Assembly (NCBI GenBank): GCA_902702965.1
Contig: CACRXP010000387.1
Coordinates: 460,052-524,051, forward strand
Source of the DNA: Spirometra erinaceieuropaei
Taxonomy: Eukaryota > Platyhelminthes > Cestoda > Diphyllobothriidea > Diphyllobothriidae
Reading direction: 5' to 3'
Length of the DNA stretch: 64,000 nucleotides
Under the pieces are notes generated by a model. It was not told the DNA's origin. It searched no databases and saw only the letters and a list, made by a program, of their open reading frames with translations. Position 1 is the stretch's first letter, and every line of letters starts with the position of its first letter. Positions 1 to 12,300 of the stretch are shown in pieces. The position numbers and the translations under genes are program-made.

Positions 1-50
1 TATTTATCCGAACGCATAACCTATGCTTGGGCGTCTGTCCTAACATTTAG

Positions 51-339
51 AACCGAGAAATGGAAGCTCAGCTGATTCTTCAGTTGGAATCACGTATTCT
101 CGCTTCGAAGATGGACGATGGCGTGTCCGAGGGTGATAAGTCCGTTGCCGTCCCTGCCACATCAGAACAATCCACACTGATTGGTCAGCTGGTTCGTAAT
201 AACCCACGAGGTGCCTGCCGCTGTCCTCCCCAAAAACAACTAGCAACTCTGCGCAATCTTTGTGAAACCCTGAGTCTACGTCGCCGCCTGTGCTCATCCC
301 GCCAGCCAGATTTCCTGTTGGAACTTATCAGGTCTCAAG
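51..339 (+). CDS. INTS1: INTS1 exon 1 of window
   Basis: The exon starts after the acceptor ATTTAG (45-50) in phase 0 and ends with phase 1 before the donor GTTGGT. It encodes the QLILQLES helix and, at its end, the conserved RQPDFLLELIRSQ stretch. The ATG at 60 is internal, not the start of the protein: the frame is open back to the acceptor. Confidence 0.85.
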
Positions 340-3300
340 GTTGGTTGTTTATGCAGTTTTTAAGGAACAATTTGTCTCTTTTTTAGTGCGCTAGCGTTTT
401 ACAGGCTAAATAACTGGCTCCGTACTCATTTTAGGTCAGGGATTGCCTCAGCCATGGCTGCTTGAACTAGTGGAATCAGTTGGTTGCAGCATGGAGGCCT
501 TGCCTCTACAATGTCTTTCTGAATACCTCCTTTACGACACAGCGACCCGTATCCACTGTGCCGATGAACAGGCTTTCGCCTCTTTCGATCTTGCGCCATC
601 GCCACCACCATCGCAGCCTCTGTGTCGTCCTCGTCAGAGGAGTTCTTCACAAGGTCCCTCCTCTCAGCCTATGGAAGCATGTTCAGACGTAGCTGCAGAA
701 AAACTGGATGAGAAAGGTGGCGCCGTCTGTTAAACAAATTTCCACATGCGTTTATTGCACCTTTGCATGCTTTCATTGGACAATTTAAAATTTCGTCCTC
801 CTTTAATGACATCAACCAATCTTTAACTTATATGCTGCCCAGTATTGCGTCCTCGGCGTAACCGGCTGGAAAGCACAAGCAGCGGTTTATCAGCTCTGGA
901 GAAATCATCTGACCACCCAGTACGTTCTATCTCCTCGGCTGAGCGCTGGCGGCTTCAATGTCGCATTGTGGATCGGTTACGTGTCCAAGCTCGCTGTCCG
1001 CCGGTGAATCCAATGTCACGCACTTCCGATCCGATCGCTGGAACTGTCACCGATGCTATCAGCGTGGGCGGTAGCACAGGGGGTGTGACCCCAACCGCTG
1101 GCTTCACTTCCAGTTTGGGCCCGTCCGATGACAACATCGCTGAGGCCGTCCTCCAGTCGTTTGCTTACCGTCTCAAAGATGCCTCTTCAGTTGTTCGTCG
1201 CGCCGCTTGGCATGTGAGTCCTCTCTCTCTCTCCTCTTATTCTCCGTTGGGAGTCAAGAGAGCTGTGCTCCACTTCCAATCTGGTTCATATGATTGAAAG
1301 TTTATTCCAGTTTTGAGCTTCCCTTTTTTGGGTTTCAGTGCCTGGCTTTGCTCGCCGTCGAAGACTCCTCAGCCATCCAACTCGGTCAAGAACCGGTTCA
1401 TCCAAATAGAAACTCCGGTAGCTGCCTGGACAGCGTCGAAGGGCGTCTAGTCATTCTACAGGAGCTGCTTGGCCTGGTGGGACTCTCAGTGCCAACGGAT
1501 AACTCGACGTTGACGACTTCTACTGAAATTGACCCTTGTGCAGTCAGTACTGTTAGTCGTCGCGTTGTAGAATTTCGGTGTCTTATCCTGGACTCCTTGT
1601 TAGCCGCCATTCTAGTAGAAGAGGAGTTGCTCCCCCTCACAACTTACATCCTCTTTGTCGGCCAACTCACCGAATATCCAGATTTCACCGTAAGTTGACT
1701 ATCAGTACATGGTTAATCAAATGTTTCAGCCAGCTGAGGAGGCAGAATGTGAGTACAGTGTTATAAGAGCAATGGCCGAGTTTATTGTTACGGGTAGAGG
1801 CTAATGGACAAGCGTTTTTTCTGCAGCCGACCTAAGTGGTTGAGTTATACCGGTATTCGACATTCTGCAACAGATTACACTTCACTTACGTAGTTTTAGT
1901 CAGAAAGACATGGACATGCCCAAAGTGAAAAGCCGGGTAGTTTTCGGTAACTCTGAAGGCCTGGTACTCTTTGACTCGAAACCACTAGCTTGCGAAAAGG
2001 AATTCTGTCCGACGAGCTCCGGAGTTTTTCACCTTCATTGTGGATTCCTTTGTTTTTGTTCCAAATTCGTTTTCCTAAAGATTCCACTTATAAAAGAGCC
2101 CAAGGAAACCTCGACGTCAAATGTTTGAGATAAGCGTTCGCCGCCTCAGCTGCAGCGCTCCAACGAAGCCCTTTGTAAGCATAGGACAGAATATGCACTC
2201 AAGTAAAAGCCTAAGTCCAGCAGGTGGGCTAACGCATGAAATGTCGCTAAAATCCCGAAATGCGTTTTCGTTTCGAAAAGGTTAATTAAGTAGGGTTGTA
2301 AAACTAATCATCGTGCAGCATAACTCTAATAGTTCAGTTACCACAGAATGCCGGCTTTCGAACAAATTTCTTTCCGGCTGCTTGCAAAAACTATACTCTG
2401 TAAAAAATGCCTACTTGAGAAGCATGCATTTTTCTCCTTGATTTTCGATGCCCTTAAAAATTCATTTATATTTCATGGAAAACATGCATAAAGATATTCA
2501 TTCTTCTACTCATTCGGTAGAAATAACATCTTCTTCCAATTTCATACTCAGAGGAAAAGTATAATTCGGTTTTAGCAAAGTTTCTAATTGTGAGATTTTT
2601 TCATAGTGTGAAATGGCTGTTCATAAAACGTCATGTCTCTGCATTTACCAGCGTGGCTTGTAAATTTAACAATATGGCTCAAATCCACTGCTTCATTTTT
2701 GAACGCCGTATAATCTTCTCATAATACCATAGAGAAATATATGATTTTCCGTAGGCGGAAAATATACGGCTCGTAGTTTGGAGAATGCAAGTGTAACCGC
2801 AGGTCGGGTTCAAAGTATTGGGTAATTGGAAAAGTTTTTGAAAACCGAATTATGCCCTTCCTTCGAGTATGAAATTGGTAGAGGACGTTATTTCCTACCG
2901 AATAGTCAAAAGAATGAATATTTTTGTGCATGTTTTCAGTGAAATATAATTGCACTTTTAGGGACACCCAAAATCAATGAGAAAACTGCATGCTACTTAA
3001 GCAGTCGTTTTTGCAGAGTATAGTTTTGACGTGTAGCCGAAAAAAAGTTTAATCGACAGCTGGCGTCCTGAGGTAACTGAATTTCTATAGAATTATGCTA
3101 CGTGATGGTTAGTTTTAAAACCCTACTTAGTTAATCTCTTTGAATCGAGAACGCATTTCGGAATTTTGGTTGACATTTCATGAGTTAGCTCACCTACTGT
3201 AGGTTCGCTGACATCCTGTAAACAACTTAAAAAGCCGCAGCAGATCAACTACCTATTACCGGTTTATGGCCGATGCAAAGGGCACAGTTCCGTGCAGCCG

Positions 3301-6300
3301 AATACAAGAACTATGTGCTAGCGAGGCGGAACAACGTAGGAGTATCCACCATGTCCATCGACGCGTATGATGGGCTCTCAAATCCATAAACGATGGCGTG
3401 AATGTGCCCACATGCCGTGACTCTACAACGGCAACGTTAATCCCTGGCGACCCTTGTCACCCCTCACACCCCAACAAAATGTAGCCAATTGCACACAAAC
3501 CCGTAAAGGTGTAAATGTGGGAAGTTTGTAGAGGCAGACAGTCTTTGCTTTTTTGGAAAAAAGGTAGGCGAATTTTAAGGTCAGCATACCCACGTTCTGT
3601 AGCCGAACTCACACTAGACCTTGACAGCCCGGGTGCTCGGACCAGAAGCTTAAGAAAGAGCTCTTTCCACTCGATGGTTTGCGCATCGAAATTCAGGGAC
3701 TATTCTTCCACTTTTCTTTCAATGCATTTATCTGGATGCCCATTTTTTAGAAGATTTTTTGGTGAAGTTTTTTTTTCTAACATTACTGCGGAGCACTCTC
3801 GTCGGACTTTGCTAGTTAAGGGACGAATAAGACTTTGCCTCTAGCCTGACGAGTCATAACTGTAGAAATTTACACACTGTCCCTTCCAACACCGCCATCC
3901 TACGAAATCGTATATTAATTTACATATCAAAGCCAACAGGATGTGAGGTTTTGTTTTACTCGGTTAAGCGTTTGACTTAAGTCTTCGATAAGTGGCCGGA
4001 CCCTGTTTCAAATCGCGTCTTCCCAACCTAAGGGTGGTTTACGGCTTGCTTATGACGGTAGAAAGGCCGGTCTCCAGTCGGTATTAATTTTACATCCATT
4101 CGGAAATCTGTTGACGAATAATCAAAAAAGCACATTTGTCTGTGTCTACATTTTCAACTTTTAATGGGGCAATTCACAGACTCACGTCTACGTCTATTCC
4201 TATCTATGTCCTAGTGAAATAGCTCTTTTAATTTTCTTAGCGGTAGTTTTGACAATCTTGCCTTTCCGATGGATTCCGTTCTTTTTCCATCGTTAGACTT
4301 CTCGCAGATGTGCCTCCTGTATGGGTCGAGACATTATTGGCTAATCATCCTAGGTTCCTTTTTTCACACACCCATTTCCTTAGCTATTTTGCTTTGTTTA
4401 CATATCTGACTCTTATTAAGTCAGTAGCCGTCGTCTTATTGTGCATTTCGTCACCTCGCACCAACGCACTCTCGACGAAACCAGTTGAAAGTACCTTATT
4501 ATTTTGAAACTGTAACGTGCACGATTTCGCTAATTGTTATGTTAGCTTCCCTTCTCATTTCGCATTACGTGCCGATCATCCCGCATAGGCGTGGCGTCCA
4601 GTGATGACATGTTTTGGCCAGCTGCTTCTTACCCGCCGCTCTCTGGTGCACGACCTCTTCACCAGCTCCCGACCCCTTGACATTGAGCCCTACTCAAGCC
4701 TTGCTCGGGAGGCTGATGCTGCTGCTGCCACTACGAATGTTAGCACCAGAGGCGTCAGTAGCCAGACCTTTCAAGCACTTCATTCATCGGGTTTCATCAT
4801 CCTCGAGGTCATTGCCAGTATCTTCGTGCGGGACATTGACTACTATTGCACGTCTGCTGAAGCTATCCCTGTGGATGAGAAGAATGTAAGATTGTCTCCT
4901 CTGTGCCCTGGCACACCATTGTTTTCTTTTATGGTATGCATTATGATACTGCTGTCAACGCTGCTCCCTAACTCCCCGCAATATTTACTGATTTTTTGAA
5001 CTCCTCCCCTTTCTTTCGATCTCGCCCCACAACCGTGCCAGCCAATCGCGGCCAAAAATCGAAGCAAAAGGAAATTGTTATTTTATACATGGCGTCTTAG
5101 TTAGCCTCAGCGATAACTGGCGATCTTCTGGGTACTGCCGCCAAAAATAAGGGGGAGTGGAGGGACTACTTACGACATACTTGTCATCAGCAAGCGACCG
5201 TACTCCAATTTCGGGCTAGTACGATTAGCACTGCATCCTGTTCTTCAGTAAGCTTGAAACTTTGGTGGTTGGGCCAAGAGCTTATTGTCTGTCAGCTGCG
5301 ACTGCATGCTCCCTTGTCTTCCTTCGGCAAAACTTCTCAGTTATCGATTGCACTTTTTTGTGCCCCAGCATCCGAGTCTTCCAGACCAGAATGCGCTTAG
5401 TAAGTCCTACAGTAGCCTGGTCGGCCAACAACATATCAGCTTGATTCATATTGACCCAACTGTGAAAAACTCGGCGTCTCGGTGGGATTCTAACCCAAGC
5501 AGTAAGGAGAAGGCTTTAGTACAGCCAAAGCTCTAACCACTTGAGCTACGAGGCCCCGCCGGACGACTCGAGTTTAATCACATTTGGGTCAAGTTTACCC
5601 GCCTAACCCAAATTCGATTAAACTCGAGTCGTCCGGCGGGACCTCGTAGCTTAAGTGGTTAGAACGTTGGCTGTACTAAAGCCTTCTCCTTACTGTGTGG
5701 GTTCGAATGCCACCGAGGCGCCGAGTTTTTCACAGCTGGGTCCATATGAATTATTTAAAATCTGCCAAAATACCTGAATATCAGCTTGAGTTTAAGTTAT
5801 TTGTGTACTTTTGATCCAATGGGGTTGGATGTTTTAGTAGTTACTAACTTACTCACCTGATTAGTGCAAGCGGGTATTTGTGGAGCGGAGAGTTACAGTA
5901 GAGGAAGATCTGCAAACTGATCTCTTCCATCGCAACCTATATCTCAGACTCTTAGTTCGTCGATTTTTTAGTTTTCCGTTACCGGATAGCTTTACTTTTG
6001 ACCAAATAAGAAATTCTCACAGCCAGTGTGTACTATTGAGTGCACTAGATTAACTGCCGCTGGATTTGCGGGGGTTCCAATTTACTAGTATTTTTTCCGT
6101 CTCCTGTGGGCGAACATACTAGCATCTGGCTGATCACATGCAGCTCGCGTTTGTAGAACTGACTTGTTAACTGAGGGCCTTAATCTACAAGGATGAAGTA
6201 ACCCACGAACCATACGTAACTTCACGAAGAACCTCAAATCAATCGCAAACCAACTAAAACGAATGGACCAAAACGCCCGTTTGATAATAAACGTCCTTCA

Positions 6301-9300
6301 GTTGATTGAATATTCGGAAGCATCGAACTTAATATTAAGCTGACTAGAAGTAACAATTTTGTTAAGGCGGAGATGCCAAAAACTAAAATTCTCGTCAAAT
6401 GAGTGCGGTTGTTATTTAGAAGTAAATAAAGCCTGTCGGAGCAAACAGCTGAGTAAATGCGCTTGAGCGAAACAACGTTTAAAAACGCCTTTTGGATAAT
6501 CTTTAGCATAAATATCTTTCAAGCATTATTGCGATCGACAGTATGACGGCCATTCATCTGCGTACTGTCAGATAACGGGCTTAAAAACGGTGTCACGAGA
6601 ATTCAGTACATTTTCGTCCTGTTTCACATTGTTCTCGATGCGACTGGCTATGGCGAATAGGGTTTAGCCTGGTTTGGCAGATAGAGACATCACAGAAATA
6701 CAAGTTTTCATAAGGGCACATGTCAAGAAGGTAGCCATCTACTGAACCTCGGGCATTTAGTCTCCGTCGCTAGCGAAGAGAATGGGGTTGAGCTGTCCAG
6801 ATCTGGTGGCACGAATTGCCACGCATGGAGAAGTACAGTTCGTGGCATCTTTGAGGCCGTCTAGATCAGACCTGATCGCAGCCATACCAAGTTAACAGAG
6901 AAGAGGCTAGTCGGTGACTAAAAAGTTAAAATACAATTAGCAGATGCATCCACAAGCATACCACTTTTTGTGCACCACGAAACGTATTCCTTTCATATAA
7001 GACAGCTATTGAAAGTCTTTGGGCTTTCCGATGATCCTTTTGTGCAGGTGGTGGTTCGCGCAATATTTACAGGCTCACCCAGAAGTTATACTTAAAAGGA
7101 TAAGAAAATGGAAGTCCAAAGAGAAGACGTACGATATAAATACCATGGACTAATTGCAAGCCATTTATAAGTTTCCTCCTTAAAATAACCGTACCTGAGT
7201 TATTTGCTAGTAACTGTCCACGCCAGTCATCTTTTCCTGAAGTAAAGTCGAAGGATTAATTGGGACATTTAACTTGCTTACGCACTTTCCTCACAGACAC
7301 AATTTTACTGTCGCAAACAACAACACTACCCCTTTTGTTTAGATTAGAATAGTTTTGGTCATCTTTGCCTACTGTTAGGCAAACATGGACCCCAGCCTTT
7401 CAAGCTGCTGGTCTGCGAATACTTATTCGTCGGCCCCGAAACTACTTACGTTGAGGCTGGCCCCCCAGTGAAGGCCATTCAAAGGACGCGCGCAGTAGCC
7501 AGCTGCCAGACTATCACGTTGATTCGTTCTTTAGGAATGGCAGGAGGGGGAAGAATCCTTTCTGCAACTATTGATCTCTGCATCTCAAATTGACGCCTGT
7601 TTTTAGTTCTTCTCTCTTCTCATCCTTCTTTGCGTCCTATTTCTTGCAGGACTTCCTTGTGTGTTGTAAGTTTTCGACTGTCCTTTGTAGAGCGTGTTTG
7701 TTGCCTGGTCGGCGGGGCGCGAGTGTCCGATGGAATTGGAGACCTTGGAGTCACACCTGGTGTTGTTAAGCTGCGTGCCCCGTAGCCTTGCGGTCCTGGC
7801 CCACTCCTGGCCCTCACCAACTGCGTGGTGGATTCGTCTACTGGACACTTGGTTTCACCGTCTGGAGGGAGACAAGCCACGCTACGCCTTCCCGCACATG
7901 GCCTCCCTCGCAGCTAAAGAGGAAACGATGCGTACTCCACGCGGTCTTTTGACCTTCAATCCCGCGACCCAGTCCGCCTGCCCTCTGACGCTGGCCCCTG
8001 AATTGCGCTCTGCCTTCCTGCTCACCGATCAACCACAGATGGTCTGCGTCGGTAAGTACACTCGCTTTTGTCTTGAGGTAGAAGGAAGCAGGGAAATTGC
8101 TCTCCACCGTTTTTTTCATTTCTTCGAGAGAACCACTACTCAAGAGATTTAACAATTGAATGGTCGAGTTCATCCCTTAAACTCGACTACGACCGCCGTT
8201 GCTTAGAAAAGGCAATTGTTTACTACGTATGATTTGCATTATTACGAGGAGCGTTTTCGACGCCTTTCCGCCCCATGTTCCACTGGTAAGGCGGAGTCCC
8301 GATGGGTAAAGATTAGTGTGATGCAGTGACTGTTGTGGCACCGGCTCCCCAATCCCTCGCATGCCATACTTACGCTGGTCTCTCAGTAAATACGGACCAA
8401 ACGTTAGTCACTCGTTTACATACGGGCGACTTGCCACAAGATCACGTATAGGAGGATCCCTTAGGTACTAACTTCCAGCCGCTAGGTTTTTAGCTGTCTG
8501 GCCAGTGGCAAACCTTCCAAGCTACAAGTTTAGCGGGCCATGATAGCTCAAAGTTCATTGGAAATATTTTATCAAGAAAAGTGCCCCCTGAATCGTTTCC
8601 ACCCTATTGTGAGCCCGTGACGGGGTTCAAACAAATCGACTGGAGATATGATTGAGTGCAGTGACAACCAAGGCATTTCTCCACCCCCACCCCCTCCTCT
8701 CTAACGTGCAACACGCGTTGTTGTACTCCAGCCAACAATAGCCAGCTCTCATTTGGAAACCTGTCCCCTAACAAAAGGCTACGCGAGCAGGCTTTATTGT
8801 ATCGTTAATCTGTACATGAAAGCTTAGTGGGCAAAGATCTGCCGCCGATTTCGTGAACGTTTGCTGATTGAGCAACACTGTCTGTGTTCGTCATCGCATG
8901 CATGTAGTAGGAGTTGCATTTTGGCGCTTCGTTCTCCTGTCTCAGGTCAGCCGCGCAAGCACAAACTGTTCTAGTGTGCACACTACTGACGCCTATCTGT
9001 TGCCGCAACTAGCCATGCCACTGATCCCCTCTGGCTCTGCTCGAAACGTGTTACAGCTACCTTGAACTTTTGATGATATGGTCTCCTTTTGTGCAATAAA
9101 TTACAGTAGTGCACGGGAAGAGGGTCCCCCACAGTAATGCAGGTGTCATTATGATAAATTCTAGTTAGATTTGGGTTAGTACACGGGAATAGGTGCTTTT
9201 CCAGGCATTTAGCCCAAGGCTACCTGTCTTACAGGGTTTTTCCTTTTCCAGGGTCCTACCTGAATTACATGTACTAGTTAACAAGAGTGGACGATTCCTG

Positions 9301-12300
9301 AATGCTTTTAACCCTCCTACTTCCAAGTCGGCTATCGTATTTATCCCCCCTCCTGTGCATCTCACCGTCAATACGTGACTTTATATTTCACATACATAAC
9401 TTCTACGGAGTCTTCAGCATAAGTAATGGTCTCCTGCTGTCTAAAAACAAACACATTCTGAAAGGAACAGCGACAACGACGAGGAAGACTGGAATGGTCA
9501 TTTTCCGCCATTACCAGCCAGTTTACTGTAAAATAGCAGTTGCCTTCTGTGCAATGTCTTATTTACGCACTTCTTAAAAAAGGCGTTCTGGGACGTCGTG
9601 AAAGCACAGATGGATTACTCCCGCTGTTCTACTTCGACTGTCTGGGTCTAAACAGTTTGTCCACATAGTTCTTAAGGCAGCCCAGAAGTCGATGCGCCAC
9701 CTCTATCGTTCGGCGTTCACGCGCAACAAGTAACCACCGCACCGCAGAGTAGTTTTGCTTACCAAATATGTGCTAGCGTTCACTGCCCGATCACGGCACC
9801 GTGCCTCTTAGGTACGGCGCCTTAAAAAGGCAGAGTTGAGAACCTGTTGAAGCAAGACTGTTCCCTCTGGCATCCCTGCCCACCTTCGCTCATACTTAAC
9901 GACTTACGGCTCACATCTGGTCGCATTCCTACCGCTGTATCAAATGACCCCCAAGCCCCAGTTAAGTGGCTGGACCCCCACAGAAAGCTGTCTGGATAGA
10001 CAACCAGATGTGCGTTTCTAGTACCGGAAACCTATGGTCTCAGAGACCCCACCAAGGACATCCAATTTTAACCGTGTCCATTTTTATCGCTTGACATTCA
10101 CACGCGGCTGGGAACCATCACTCCGCAGAACGGCCTCACATACTAAGCGCGCAGGTCAGTAAATAATGGTCAGATGTGGTTATGTAGCCGCACCTGGGGC
10201 AAGCGAGTCTCAGACACCGGCAATACGAGACCGGTGGTAATAGGGGTTTTTACTGGTGGGGCGGGAGTACGCACAGGCGACGAGGTCAAGTAATTGTATG
10301 CAAAAGAAAAGCTATTGGGAATGCGCGGTTGTTCTTCCAGTGGTGGAGAAATAGTTGCCATAACCACTAATTTTGACCCTTAACCATACCTTCTAACCCT
10401 AAGCCCTAACCCTTAACCGCAGCCCTAAACCCTAACCCTGAAACATCTAAAGGGAAAGTTAGAAGGAGACGACAGGCCGGAAGTCAAGAAGGACCACTGG
10501 AATGGGGCCAAAAAAGTGGACATGGCGACAAAGAAACAAGGCCGCCAACAGAACACACACCGCAACGCACTGCAGCACCATGCTAACGTAATCACACCAA
10601 TTCAATATAATTAAGTACGTCAACAGTATTGGGTCCATCAGGTCCGGCTACATTACCACATCTTACCTAAATAATTAGCGCACCATCCGGCGTATAGGAT
10701 CCGTGAGGGGTCTGCTCATACTGACGCTCAGAGGTCGGCCCACAGCAGAGTTGAATTCCGTCTCCTTATTTAACATATTGTTTTGGTCCGTCGTACCTTT
10801 CTAGCCCTGGACGGTCTGGAGTCTGTGGAGCTAGTTGACCTCGTTCGCAGCACTCCCCCACTGCTGCTCTCTCCATCCACTGCCGTTCAGCTGCTCGAAC
10901 TACTCTCTGAGCTCCCTGAACCGGCTCTTGCGGGGACTGCTGGTATCATGCGGCTGCTTGGTTTACGTGCACAAAAGGCAAGTTCCGATAAGCCAGACTG
11001 CTGATGTCCGCATTTATAATCTTTATTGGATTTAAAAGTACACTTTTTCTATACAAGCATCATTTTTTTCCAAAGAGCTGTTTTTCTCTTAGTATTAGAG
11101 GGTCGTGCCACGTATCTTTACTTCGGAATAGACCCTGTATTCTATGCTTGTTTGGCTTGTGATAATCTTTCTCCAACCAGTCCTCACTGGTATAATGAAC
11201 AAGGTGTTGGTAGACTCCGATTCCTTCCTACTTATGGTGTCATTTCCGTTAATTCTACCCATGGCATTCATGATCCCCATGTACAGCCATGCATGGGTAT
11301 TCGCCGGTTTGATAAAACTGTCGTCACTTTCGACTGTTTTATCGTTTAAACTTATATTGTTTATACCCATAACTCCTTAGGTATATCATATCCCTTGATT
11401 TTGCACCAATCGGCCCCATTCTTGACCTGACCTGTTAACTGTCATGCATGAAAAAAGCTGGACTCTTAGTTAGTAAGGAGGAATTGCGACCTCCTAATCG
11501 CTGGGTCGTCTGCTATGACCTAATCATTTTTGCACCGTTCGCATTTCAGGAGAGAACCCCTAGAACGTTCACTTTTCTGACCACAGGATTTTTTTTGCAT
11601 TCCGATAATCTTTCAGTCGCTTCCCATTACTCTTTTTGCTGTCGTACGTAATATTTCCAGCCGGCCAACTTTTATTCTTAGGCGGGTTTTATAATTTCTC
11701 TGTAGAGGGCGTCTGTCGACGGTGTTGACCTTGCAACCTCTCACGTCTTCGGGACGCCGACCAGCACTGCTGTCAGCACTGGCACCCCCGCCGCCCCATC
11801 ATCTGCTAAGCCACCGTTTTCCACCGGTCGGCCGAGAACCGCAGACGGCAAGAACCTCTGGCGCGACCTCGTTTTTCGACTTTCCGCTGAAGCTGGCGGC
11901 CCAGCCCTCAAGATCTTCTCTTCAGTTCTTACAAACCAACTTCACTCCGCTGCCTGTCGCTCAAAGTGGATTCTCGATCTTTTTAATGTAAACCATCTTT
12001 GCTTACACTACGTGATTTATATGCATGTTCTACTTCGACTTCACTCCGACGACAAGACGTCGTTGAAGCACTGTGAGTAAACACGGCACTGGACATTTTG
12101 CCGCCTCCTTTAGGAGGAAGAAAGGCATGTAAATGAAGAAATAAGACGTGCGTACGAAGGATTAAAGTCAAGTGACAGATTATTGGGGTTTTGCACAAGA
12201 TCGAGTAAAATATGGCCTAATAAGAATACCATAATTGTTTCCATCCAACCTCCTGCTCACGTCGCAGTAGTCGGTCTCGCGTTTCTTGAACAAAGTTAGT

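Noticed and set aside
3961..4030. tRNA-like run with GGTTAAGCGTTTGACTTAAGTC and TTTCAAATC
   Set aside because: Only weak A/B-box resemblance and no consistent cloverleaf.
5638..5722. Functional tRNA-Ser gene
   Set aside because: Acceptor stem pairs poorly, the anticodon stem is only 4 bp, and an inverted second copy with a damaged B box lies beside it. A SINE origin is more likely.
11722..11991. Alternative frame of exon 8 (Leu/Pro/His-rich)
   Set aside because: It would break phase with exons 7 and 9 and has no helical INTS1-like content.
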